From Symsagittifera roscoffensis (Eukaryota > Xenacoelomorpha > Acoela > Convolutidae), in assembly GCF_963678635.1 (NCBI RefSeq), contig NC_087068.1:56142467-56206466 (forward strand): a stretch of 64,000 bases of DNA, read 5' to 3'. The notes below the pieces were generated by a model, which saw nothing but the letters and a program-made list of their open reading frames with translations, had not been told where the DNA came from and did not search any database. Below, piece by piece: positions 1 to 10,299 of the stretch (positions within the stretch are counted from its first letter, which is position 1; the number at the start of each line of letters is the position of its first letter). Made by a program: the position numbers and the translations under genes.

Positions 1-191
1 AAAAGTTTTATTCAAACATTTGATTTTACATTTCCACTACCCCACCTTGATAGAATTATAAGCTTCTTGAGATTGATGATATACACTCTGATAGACGCCA
101 AATACTCTAAAAGTATATCAATTTTCGGTGACTGGAATAAACAGGTGGAATCATCGGATCGAGTCAGGGTCTAAAAATGATCAATTTGATA

Positions 192-608
192 ACAAACAAG
201 ACTGCTCGTATCGGGGCGAAGCCTTGAATGTTCCGACTGCCTTTTAAGGTTTATGGGGCAGTAATAAAGTTAAATGTATTGAAACAAAATGAAATTTTTT
301 GCTAAAATTTAAAATTTTTGTGCAAATTATCTCCCCACACGCCATATTAAGTACAAAAGGATAGATTTCGCTCCTTGTAACAAATCAATATGATCAAAAT
401 GGCAATCTTTAAACCCCCATAATTTTACGAAAAATGATCCAAGGTGAAATATCTTTTCAAACTTAGACTCAGGACAACAATACCTTTTGAATGATTTTAA
501 AATGAATCGTCAAAAAAGGCTGATTAAAAAGTCAAAATTGGTCTGAAGAAAAAAAACCTACCCCTAGCACAAATATTCGGTTACTTTTGTATCGAAAGTC
601 GGAACAAT
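192..608 (+). repeat. Solo copy of the 533-bp repeat family
   Basis: This stretch starts with AACAAGACTGCTCGTAT and ends with TATCGAAAGTCGGAACAAT. It matches, with many substitutions, the three tandem units at 62350-63950. Shared blocks include the motif around GTTCCGACTGCCTTTTAAGG and the block around CCCCCATAATTTTACGAAAAATGATC. It is about 115 bp shorter than the tandem units because the GC-rich palindromic segment (alternating GCGCGA/TCGCGC) is absent. The two ends carry ATTGTTCCGACT-like and AGTCGGAACAAT sequences in opposite orientation, so the family may have terminal or subterminal inverted repeats. No coding capacity is seen. Confidence 0.7.
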
Positions 609-610
609 AC

Positions 611-2574
611 TATTTTCTGTATTTTCTTTGATTTTTCTTTATGCTTTGTCAAAGCTATATGGTCAGAGTCTGATACAACACAGATATTTTATTGTAACAG
701 CTCTTGATAATAGTGACTTTCACCATGAGATCAACCCGGTACCCGCACTAGAGCTTCATGGAAAATAAAAGAGTTTAATGGAATATATTGGCAAAAAGCT
801 TTAAAAATGTAATCGATTTTCATGACCCATTTAAAATTGAGTCCAAAATTTTTAAAGATAATTGATTGATTGGTTTCAGTCTTATAAAATCCATTATAAC
901 GCTTCATATCCAATTATATTCCGTTTTGGTTTTCGATGCAATCAGTTTTTTTATTTAAAACATTCATCAAAATCAATTTTTTGTGGAAAAGAAATCTTTA
1001 CACTACTTTTTGGAGATTTCTGCATAAGTGAACAACATGTTCAACTCAGTTAACATCAAACCTCTCCATCTCGTCATCTCAAATGCATCTCATTTTTGAC
1101 CAAAAAAATAACTGCCAAGTTGTAAGTAACTGCACTCTGTTTAAAATTTTTAATCAAGTTTTAGAAAAATTTCGTCATAATCCATCATAATAAATTCAAA
1201 TTGATTAAGAAGAATTTAATTCCCTTGACAAAAAAATGATTATAATCCATTTTATGTCTATTCTAATTGATTTTTATAGAAACTGACAACGAAAATATAA
1301 TACAATTGATTATTATTCGTGCAACTTCAGTTCGGGCTGCTCGAGTACCTTAAGCGCAGTTGCTAATTATTCTGGCTCAAATCAATCCACATTGCATTTA
1401 TGACAGGGATGTTTCTCTTATCATTTTTTAAACACAAAATATATCAATCAACTGATGATTTTGCGTGCTGGGCTGGGGATCAAAGAAAACGGTCAAAATT
1501 CGTTCACTGTATATTTGAAACATCGTTAAATGTCATACCTTTGCAAATTTTTGGTCCAGAATTAACGTCATCTTATTAAAATTTTCTTTTCACGAGTAAT
1601 GACATAAAAAAATGGAAGTACAATTCAAAAATCTCTCTCCATACTAAATAAAACGGTTTTCAAATATACCAGCAGTTATAATTGAAGTTTTTTTTCCGAT
1701 ATCACTTTGAAGTATTAGTTTTTGCAACAAATGGTTAATAATGTGCAGTTGCGCGGAAACGTTTTCAATAATTTTTAAATAACTTTTCTAAAAATTGCAC
1801 CATGGCCGCCGTGTTGTTTTAATTCTAGACTGCTGTTTGTCTATTAACATTACAAAGTATCAAATACAAACCTATATGAACGCATTAGCAATAAAGTCAC
1901 ATGCGTATTCTTATGCGAATGGAAATTTGTGACAGCCAAAGAAGGCGACAGCCATTACGGCGACATCAGTTTTTGATAGGATTTTTAGACAACAAAGTGC
2001 ATTTCTGAGAAATTGACAACGCGAAATAATTGTTTTATGAAAATGCGACATGCATTTCTGAGAAATACAAAAAGCAAAATGATTGTTTTAAAAATTATTT
2101 CTGAAACATACAAAACGGAAATTTTAACAATTAATGCTAATATTGAATTCTAATACACTTTTGCCGTCTGAATATCTTGTCGCACTAATGTCCTGTCGCC
2201 TTTTTTGCCTAGCATAGAAAACAATAGTACAACCAGAAAGATATACCTGAATCACAGAAAATTCTGTGAACACTTTTTTTTGCATAGTGATAAAAAAAAT
2301 TCTATACCCTATATACTCTCAATTTAACAATATTTTGAAAGTTTCTCTATTAGTTAACCGCGGTGGCAAATTGTTTTTTTTTAATGTTAACGAATCCGAA
2401 ACAAGATGAGAAAGCAAACTGTACGCAAAAAAAACATTTATCATTTGTTTCGTGCACGATTTTTTTCTCATCTCTGTTCTGATTGGCTAAGAGAGTATTT
2501 TTTACATAATGTCGAGTACGAATATGCAGTTGCCGACTTACTGCTCCGTAACCGATCAACCTTTGCGCTAAATG
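611..2574. other. Non-coding AT-rich stretch
   Basis: I find no convincing exon here. Open frames are short, low-complexity and without domain resemblance. This is either intergenic or distal 3' sequence of the ankyrin gene. Confidence 0.5.
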
Positions 2575-3502
2575 CCCGGGTTGACCAAAACTTCTTATCA
2601 TACAATTTCCATATATGAGAAACTTCTTGTCATACAATTTCATACAATTCCATACGTACAGAAAATTGTATGAAAACTCTATGATAAGCATTTTTCCATA
2701 TATGAAAATTGTATGATAGGTGTTTTCCCATAAACCAAAAATATTGTTTTTTTCTTTCAAAATTTAGTTTCTGCAAAATTTTTGGTTGTAGTTGCAACCG
2801 AACACAAGTGACATAGACCTTGGTTACTCAAAACACCAAAGGTTGGACGGTCTAGCATTTACAATGCATAGAAAACGACCTTGATTTGGCTGTCTTTCAC
2901 AATTGATATAACAAAAGTAACAAACTTTTATTTTTTGGCAAAACTTATTAATGATGATTATATTAAATTTTGGAATTTTCAAATTATCAGACATTGATCA
3001 AGGCGTACATCAACACCCCATACAAAAGAAAAAGGAATTTTCAGCGTTTTTGAAAAAAAAATTAAGTGAAAAGAAAGTAAAAGCCAATTTTATCGCATCC
3101 AGGACTACGTTATGCACACAAAATATTAAATTTTGCATGCAAAATTTTTTTTTCGAAAAATGTTTGTTTGCGTACGAAAATCGATTTGCGGTTGAAAAAA
3201 AACAAAAAAATTTTTGGGCCAAATTTTCAAAATAACTTGAAACATTTTTTGTGTCGCCATCAAAAAAATGCCAGTCATACAATTTCCATATATGGGAATT
3301 GTATGATAAGCATTTTAACGAAAATCTCAGTTTTTTATCACCAGATTGTTTTATTAGAATCAAACAGCCACAGAAAAGAGTTTATACCAGTTTTCAACCA
3401 TTTTTAGAAATTGTATGAAAATTGTATGGCAAGCATTTTCCCACACACTTGAGGTATGGAATTGTATGATAAGCATTTTCGGTGTATGGAGGTCAACCCG
3501 GG
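2575..3502. repeat. CCCGGG-ended inverted-repeat element, copy 1
   Basis: The segment begins with CCCGGGTTGACC and ends with GGTCAACCCGGG, which are exact inverted repeats of 12 bp. Inside are many iterations of a short satellite-like motif, TTGTATGATAAGCATTTT, and its inverse around ATCATACAATTTCCATATATG. The same ends and internal motif occur at 43237-43580 and partly at 8743-9040. Both complete copies have TG immediately outside each end. It looks like a non-autonomous DNA element that carries or captured a tandem repeat. No transposase is seen. Confidence 0.65.
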
Positions 3503-3782
3503 TGAGTCTGAGATCAAACCTGAGTCCTATCAGAAAAATGGAATCCTATTCCAAGCCACCTCTCAACGGATGTCAGTATCATACCTTTTATTTCATTCCC
3601 TTCCAGCTTTAATTTCTTAGAGTTATCAAGAAATCCGACGTGAATTCCCACTCCTTAAGTAGTTGCAGACCCAAAAAAGGACTGCAGTCTAGAAGTTCTA
3701 GTCTACAAGAAAAAAAAGATCAGAAAAATGTCGAGTTAACAGAAAACTTGGAACCAGATTCGAACACAATTTCATAAGGTTT

Positions 3783-5420
3783 TCCTAGAAAACAAGAGGC
3801 CCATCTAAAGCTGGAGGTACCTGTTTGATAATTTTTGAATTTAGTGCACTGATGCGAGATGAAGTAAGTAATTTCAAAAAATTTAAGAATTGGCTTTAGT
3901 TGCTCCTCTATTCAAAAAAGAATGAAATTTTTGTGATTTGGAATTTTTCCCAGAAACAATTTTTTGTACAAACTTATAGCGTAGCATCTTATGCACGGTG
4001 GCTTCTGACAACCTCTTGCCTTGATTAAACCCTTGATGTCAGATTGAGTTGTTTTCGAGAAGTCAAAATGTTTCAAAAAAACGGACAAGAATCAAAACAT
4101 TGACTTTTCCGACGTTTTTGTGCACAAAACCGTCGGCGTAACTGCTGATGCAGGAGAGCTTCCCACATTTCGTTTTACCCATTCCAACCAATAACTCAGA
4201 TTCGGGAGTGTAATTTTTGACAATATTCAAAAAGTTTCAAAAAGCGGTCAAAACATCAAAAACTTGCTTTTTCCGAGGATCAAAACTTTTGGCGTAACCG
4301 CTTATGCAGGAGAGTTTTTCACATTCAAACCAATTACTCAGATTCGGGAGAGTAGTTTTTGAAAAAAGTCAAAAAGTTTCAAAAAACGGTCAAAAATTCG
4401 AAACAGTGACTTTTCCGAGGGTCATAACTTTTTGTGTAAGAATTTTTGGTCGTAACCGCTTATGCAGAAGAGCTTCTCGGAACTCATTTCACACAATGAA
4501 ACTAAAATCTCAGATTTGGGAGGGTAATTTTTGTAAGAAACTGTAAGAAACCCAAAAACTTGCTTCAAAAATTCACTACACATACTTTTTCGAGGGCTGT
4601 AAGAAGTGGGGCAAGGTAAAGAGATTTTAAATAACCGGAAGACACACAGGGGAGCAGGCAGATTTCGCATTGGTACCTCTTTTTTGAAAGTCGTTTGAGT
4701 TCTTTTTGAAAAAAAAACTAAACTTTTGAAAAAAGAGAAAAAATTTTCCAAAGCGACTCAAAAATAAAAAATTAATAAAAAAACCCGATCCCAATAATTT
4801 TTTCTCTAGAAGCCAGCTAAAGCTGGAAGTACTTGTTTGATAATTTTTGATTTTTTTTGATACGGAAGGATAAGGGTAATTTCAAAAAGAGACCTATTGC
4901 AAAGAAAAGTAAATCCTAATTTATAGACTTCAAAATCTGTTAATTTCGTCAATTACTTCAGTTTTCTCAAAAATTGCAATAATCAGAAGAGCTTGTTAGG
5001 TTGTAATATGCTTAAAACATTTCTCATCAGATTTGGATGAATGGGTAGTTTTTGAGAGAAGTAGAAAAATAATAAAAACGGTAAAAAAAACTCAAAAATT
5101 TGACTTTTCCGAGGGTCATAACTTTTGTTGAAAAAAGTTGGATGTAACCGCTTATACAGGAGAGCTTCTAACTACCCGTTCTTCACACTGAAACCAATAT
5201 CTCAGAAATGGGATAGTAGTTTTTGAGAAAAATCAAAAAGATTCTAAAAACAGTAGAAAATTCGACTTTTTCTTAGGGTCATATTTTTTGAGTCAAACAT
5301 TTGGGCGCAACCGCTTATGCATGAGAGTTTTCCAACCCGTTCTACCTATTGAAACCAAATTCTCAGATATGGGAGGCTATTTTGTGAGAAAAACAAAAGT
5401 TTTCCCAAAGCGTCTCAAAA
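3783..5420. repeat. Degenerate ~160-bp tandem repeat
   Basis: A motif resembling GTAACCGCTTATGCAGGAGAGCTT recurs near 4137, 4297, 4453, 5146 and 5304, with adjacent spacings of about 160 bp. Each copy is followed by a diverged CTCAGATTYGGGAG block and preceded by GACTTTTCCGAGGGTCATAACTTTT. The two blocks at 3783-3840 and 4803-4853 (AGCTGGAGGTACCTGTTTGATAA-like) repeat as well, which suggests a higher-order unit. Copies are well diverged, so this is an old array. Small open frames inside it are not convincing genes. Confidence 0.6.
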
Positions 5421-5511
5421 AACCCGATCCCAATAACATTTTCATAATGCCTGTTTTTATCAAACAGGAATATTACCTGTTTTTATGAAACAGGAATTGA
5501 TTTCGAAAACA

Positions 5512-5765
5512 TTATGCTAAAAAGTCTGACCTGTCTGTAATTTTCCGAATTTTGTTTTTCACTGATCCTCCTTTGGAACCAAATTTCAACTGAGCCAACG
5601 ATACAGATGAACCCGAATGTCTGGACAAAGAGGATGTTGAGGATGGTCGTCGAGTGATGTTGAGACTCTCAGTTGACACTGCAGATGACAGGCGGTTCGA
5701 ACCCCAGCCTAGTGGATTTTGCTTTTGTTGTTCTGCTGAAACGACTGTTGCGGCTTGAATTGAAC
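5512..5765 (-). CDS. Ankyrin-repeat protein, last exon (Ser-rich C-terminal tail)
   Basis: On the minus strand an open frame follows the acceptor TCTTTTAG at 5772-5766 and reads through to a TAA at 5514-5512, giving about 84 residues. The tail is rich in Ser, Thr and Arg, with a run SSTSSLSRHSGSSVSLAQL and a basic end (KNKIRKITDR). No ATG is needed because it is an internal-to-terminal exon. It starts with two bases of a split codon and so joins in phase 1 to the donor at 6185. The joined codon is Cys, so the reading frame continues from the ankyrin repeats. Such tails often carry phosphorylation or adaptor sites, but I recognise no named motif. The family of the whole protein is unknown. Confidence 0.72.
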
Positions 5766-6185
5766 CTAAAAGACCACGCTAAATTTAGTTTTTAGTTAAG
5801 TAGTCTATACTTTGAAGGTGCCAAGCCAATTTAGCCTCTCCATTACTCTGGAAAAGCCGATTTGTCATTCAATTTCACTCTATTTTGCATTGTTCGATTT
5901 TTTTTAAAATAAACAATTGATGGCAATTGCTGCTCCAAAAAGCATCAAATAAGATCAATTAGAAAAGGACAAGTCCAGGAAAAAAGCCGTAAAACTAAAT
6001 CTTGAAATTAAGAAATTCATATTTGCATATAATTGATCTGGTCAATTTTTTATCATGATGGACATGTGTGTTCCAAGTTTATTGAATCTATTAAAGTTTG
6101 CTTAGTTGATAATTTGGAAACAATTCATTGTTTTTTTATATACCTCAAGAAAATCCTATAAAATTGGCTAGAAAACAAAACGTAC

Positions 6186-6450
6186 AAATGGAGTCCGGAC
6201 TGTGTTCCGAAATGAGTTTGACAGTCTCCACAAATCCAGTTCTCTCAGCAATCTCCTCCGCCGTCAGTTCGTGTCTGTTCACAACTGACTTATCCGCCCC
6301 CCTCAACAACAACAATCTCACCATCCTCGAGTCCCCCTGTGAGGCTGCAAAGTGCAGGGGGGTGTTGCCGGTTTGTTCATTTTGGGAGTTGATGTTGGCC
6401 CCGAAGTAGAGTAACAGTTCAACTAGAAGGGGTCGTCCGGTTTCTGCTGC
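6186..6450 (-). CDS. Ankyrin-repeat protein, exon with two to three repeats
   Basis: The frame begins directly after an AAG acceptor at 6452-6451 (phase 0) and ends at a GTACGT donor at 6185. It encodes 88 residues plus one base. Ankyrin signatures are clear: AAETGRPLLVELLLYFGANI, then NTPLHFAASQGDSRMVRLLL with the canonical TPLH turn, then a third, weaker repeat containing LTAEEIAERTG. The residue preceding AAETG comes from the upstream exon (SYPIFI), giving a continuous G-x-x-P-h-x-x-A-A-x-x-G repeat across the junction. This strongly supports the splice. The likely role is protein-protein interaction; partner and location are unknown. Confidence 0.85.
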
Positions 6451-6910
6451 CTTAAAAGATATTAAATTTAAATTTAATTTTTTAAAAATCTTTTTTTTGA
6501 TAACCGATTATGTGATTTTTTTTGAAAAAAGAGCCATTTTTTGAATATTTTTTCCCAAAATATGTTTTAAAATGGCAACTGTGCTCAGAAAACTTTCAGT
6601 TATTTGCACAGCAACCGTTTTATTTTATAAAAAAACTTTTGAGTTCATTTTTAAAAATAATCAAACGTGAGCTTAAAAGTTTTACTATGGAGTTGGGAGT
6701 GACTTCAGCTTAATTACATTCCAAGCAGCAGTTAGTTCAGTCTGAGAAAGTACAAAATCATACCTGTTTTTATAATTTTTATAAATTCATTTACTGAAAT
6801 TTCTTTTTTGTATTCTTAAAATTTGCATTCTTATCAAAGCATATTGCAATTCTAATATTGCTATTTAAGAGTTCAAATACAAAAAGTAGGCATAGTTGTT
6901 ATGGACTTAC

Positions 6911-7081
6911 AATGAATATTGGGTATGAGCCCTGCGGGTCACACATGTCCACTATGGCCCCATTGGACAATAGAGTCTGTATGGCCCCCACTTGGGCCTC
7001 GTTCCTCATGGCCCAGATGAGGACACTCAGGCCACTCTGGGGCAACTTCCGATTCAAGTCACAGCCGAAGTCAATCAACAC
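6911..7081 (-). CDS. Ankyrin-repeat protein, internal exon
   Basis: Exactly 57 codons lie between a CATACAG acceptor (7087-7082) and a perfect GTAAGT donor beginning at 6910; both junctions are phase 0. The exon starts VLIDFGCDLN, completing a repeat begun in the upstream exon (NLDAIE). It continues with a full repeat containing LSVLIWAMRNEAQVGAIQTL and LLSNGAIVDMCD, and ends at SYPIFI, which is finished by the next exon. The usual TPLH turn is replaced by LSVLIW, a common deviation in degenerate ankyrin repeats. The intron to the next exon is about 460 bp. Confidence 0.85.
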
Positions 7082-7777
7082 CTGTATGGTCGAACGATTT
7101 ACTTTTAGACACAAAAGCAGATGAAGATTCAGTCGCCTCATAAAACGTTATCATCTTCAAAAAAAAATCAATTAATTTCACAAAAACTAGATGATTTATT
7201 TTTCCATGACAGGGATGAATTTTTTAGAGAGAAGCAAAATGTTGGGCTGAAAAATGAGTTTCACGGAGTTAGTTTTCCGATCGTATTAAAAAATAAAGAT
7301 GAATAAAAAGATGCCCACTCAAAAAATAGAGTTTTCTGGCCCTTTTTTGAAAAAAAAAGCCGTAGCAACTGCTCAAATCGTATTTGGAAACGATAGAACA
7401 TTCTTGGTAATGCTCACATGTTATTTCAGCTACTTTTTTCTTCGGTGGAGAAAAAGTCAAAATATAATAAAATTTGATCGATTAAGTCGAAACAAACATC
7501 GAGCGCCTCGACCAGGAAAGTTTATTTCTTTACTTGGTACAAGTTGGATAGTTGGGTCCCTCAAACTTTGATAGATCCCTGAAAAAAATTTCTGCTTAAA
7601 TCTTCGGAAACAGGTGAACATTTTTATAAATGTGTATAAGAAGTTTTCTCGAAAATCGCAGGACCCAAATCTTGTACTTGCTTGTTCCAGGGACCCAACT
7701 ATCATACTTGTGCCCATTACCCATAACAAAAATATTTTATATCTAATCTAACTTTCAATGGCATCTATGCTTGTTAC

Positions 7778-7932
7778 CTCAATGGCATCTAAGTTGGGAG
7801 TTATGATGGCTGTCTGGAGAGGTGTGAGGCCCATCTGATTGGACAGCAGAAGAGAAGCTCTGCAATTGAGAAGAAGATACACTGTTGCAAGGGAAAAGTC
7901 TGCACGTCCAATAGTACATGTCAGGGGTGTTT
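7778..7932 (-). CDS. Ankyrin-repeat protein, internal exon
   Basis: The exon starts after a TATTTAG acceptor with the last two bases of a Glu codon. It ends with GAG at 7780-7778 before the donor GTAACA. It encodes TPLTCTIGRADFSLATVYLL, then LLNCRASLLLSNQMGLTPLQ and TAIITPNLDAIE, that is one complete ankyrin repeat and most of a second, with TPL turns in both. Phase 1 in and phase 0 out agree with its neighbours. The intron downstream (to 7081) is about 700 bp. Confidence 0.85.
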
Positions 7933-8518
7933 CTAAATACAAAAAGATTTAAGGTTATCTGGGTTGATAAAAAAAGGCTTATCATGCAATTTCATACTAT
8001 TTCATTTTATTTCATAATGAGCATTCTTTTTACACTTTGAAAAAAATTATGAACTTTTCATCAGTTTTTTTATTCCCAAATTTTTAAGCAAATGGCATGA
8101 GAAGCACCGTTGGTTTCTATCTGGCAGTTTAAAATCTTTATTTGCTTAAAAAAATGCTCAATGATTTCTTAAGCTAACCTTAAAGGCTATCAAAAAAAGC
8201 TCATCCTCTCATGATGCTATATCATTACCATGATTACGATAAAAAACACTGCAGAATCTACCAATTAGGGTCTCAGAAAACGATTTCCACTTTTTCGTGA
8301 ATTCCATTTCAAGGCTGTTTTGGTAATGTACTCCAAATGCAAATCTTCTTTTGATTTTTTTCTCGCATGGATTCCAGATACAAATGGTTAAAACATAAAG
8401 CAGCTGCAAATAATTTGGCCCAAGCTGTCCTTCTAAATTTCCACAGCTTTGACTTGAAATGGGGGATCCAATCCACGATCTGACAATCTTAGATCCTCAA
8501 TGAGTGTTTCATACTTGC

Positions 8519-8633
8519 CTCCAGTCACTGGATCCTGGAAGTTGAAGTCCAGACCTGCTTCTGACAGCTTCTTCAGTTTGGAGCAGGAGTTCTTCATCAC
8601 AGCCTCCATACATTCGTGGCGCTTTCTCAGAAC
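8519..8633 (-). CDS. Ankyrin-repeat protein, most 5' exon recognised; GC donor
   Basis: After a CACTTTAG acceptor (8640-8634) the frame reads VLRKRHECMEAVMKNSCSKL and then KKLSEAGLDFNFQDPVTG, ending with one base of a split codon. Joining to 7932 gives DPVTGETPL, the classic ankyrin loop, which fixes the junction. The donor is GAG|GCAAGT, so this is a GC-AG intron with otherwise perfect donor consensus. An overlapping open frame here in another register is a shadow. Exons further upstream must exist because there is no start codon in context, but I could not identify them between 8640 and 26 kb. They may be hidden among the transposons. Confidence 0.75.
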
Positions 8634-8742
8634 CTAAAGTGATCGGTTTGAATACTCTGTAATCCTTGCCAGACCAAACTGTGATATGTGCAAAGTTTGG
8701 TTTGAGCAGGTTTCTGGAATCCAGAGACATGTCTTTAAAAAT

Positions 8743-9040
8743 CCCGGGTTGATAAAAATGTCTATCAGACAATTTCATACAATGAAAAAAAGCCTATATT
8801 TCTGTTTCATACTTATTCATGGACCAGAAAAATGGTATGAAAATGGCATGATAAACATTTTTTGCCAAATTTTGGAAAGAACTAACAAGTTTTTTGCCAT
8901 TCTTTTTCTATTACAAAGATTTTACGAAAAAAGTAAAAGCAATTTTTTGTCTTTGAAATTGTATGATAAGCATTTTTTTTCTATAAATGAAAATACAAAA
9001 ATTGTATGATAAGCATTTTTTTCTATAAATGAAAAAATAG
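8743..9040. repeat. CCCGGG element, 5' end and satellite-like interior
   Basis: This begins CCCGGGTTGATAAAAATG, matching the left ends at 2575 and 43237. It contains the same TTGTATGATAAGCATTTTTT motif twice near 8960-9020. The right inverted end is missing. A further short relic with CTGGGTTGATAAAA lies near 7960, inside the neighbouring ankyrin intron. Confidence 0.5.
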
Positions 9041-9059
9041 AAAAAGAAGCATTTTTATG

Positions 9060-9849
9060 CCGAAGTTGCTCTCATGTAACCAAATTTGCCATCAATCTAA
9101 TCTGCTTGAAACATATTGAACGGTGTCATAATTTAAAGTTGCCACGATGTTAGGTAGCCAATCCCCCATCTTTCATTTTTCAATTTTAAAAAAACTACCC
9201 TACGTTGTCCTTAATTAATGAAACTTAGAATGGTGAGTAAACTAACTGTTGTCAACACAATTGTTCTTCTTACGTAACAGAACTGAAAAATTTGAAGATA
9301 AGAAATGCAGAAGGAAAGTGGAAAGAGCCAAAAATGCTTTTTATGCAGTTTTCTTCTGTAACCTTGTTGGAACGATCAAATAGAATGAAAGAACAAAAGA
9401 AGAACAAAGAGAGGATCCTGGTTATGGAAATGATGTGGAACGCACTAAGAGAGATTTGGTAACTTGTGTTTGTGCAAGATCGGTTGACTTATTAAGAAAA
9501 TCTTTAATTCGGATTTTGATTTTAAATTTCAATAAACGAGTGCTCGACCTATATATCCACATTTCATGATCTTCTCTTGAGTTTCATGATCTTCTCTTGA
9601 GTTTCAATAAAAATTTCTCACAATAAAACTCAAGTTGAGATCTAGGATTTTCTCGAATCGGATTTTCAAAAAACATTGTCGGATCTTTTTCAATTTGATC
9701 AGGTTGAATTCTAAAAAACGATCAATTTTTGAAACTAAATCATCAAAAACCTGAGATTAAACAGATTTCAGCAAAAAAAAAGCAAGAAGCTGATAAAAAA
9801 ATGATGATTGTTACGGTATGTATTTTTTGTTTTAAAAAAATTGAAATTG
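9060..9849. other. Gene-poor stretch with a small tandem duplication
   Basis: No exon is recognised. A 21-bp unit, TTCATGATCTTCTCTTGAGT plus one T, is directly repeated at about 9565-9607. Confidence 0.45.
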
Positions 9850-10098
9850 ATTAATCAAAAAACGTTAAGCGATGAATGGCAACTCAAGTCCCGATAGATT
9901 TTGCTCTTCGGCTGGTATGAATTCTTTCAACATATTTTAAATCAAAAACACAGAGCCAAAAAAGGCTCATGATGCCCATATGAGCTTTTTTTGGCTCTGT
10001 GGTTTTGATTTAAAATATATTTAAAGAGTTCATACCAACCGAAGAGCAAAACCCATCGGGACTTGAGTTGCCATTCACCGCTTAACGTTTTCTGATTG
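9850..10098. repeat. Long foldback (inverted repeat) element, ~250 bp
   Basis: Two arms of roughly 115 bp face each other around a short centre near 9975. The left arm contains AACGTTAAGCGATGAATGGC and ends with the AGAGCCAAAAAAGGCTCAT block. The right arm begins ATGAGCTTTTTTGGCTCTG and ends CACCGCTTAACGTTTTCTG. A few mismatches and a small indel distinguish the arms, so it is not a recent artefact. It is a plausible foldback MITE, or a source of a long hairpin RNA if transcribed. Confidence 0.8.
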
Positions 10099-10299
10099 AC
10101 CTATTTCAACCTTGCTTACAACAAATTTTCACTAGACTGTTTATCTTGGAGTTTCATTACTTTTAACTTTTTAAACATTTGAACTAATTCTACTTTAAAA
10201 CCCAATCTTACATCGTCTTAGTATCGTTGCTTAACGACTTTATCTATTATAATTTTCTTACCATTGTGTAGTCGAACAAATAAAAAAAAGGGCTGAGAA

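Noticed and set aside
5690-5715. GGTTCGAACC box-B-like sequence suggesting a tRNA gene
   Set aside because: It lies in the coding frame of the last ankyrin exon and has no box A or cloverleaf around it.
8509-8778. An 89-codon open frame with ATG at 8776 on the minus strand
   Set aside because: It is in a different register from the ankyrin exon at 8519-8633 and shows no domain; splice phase supports the other frame.
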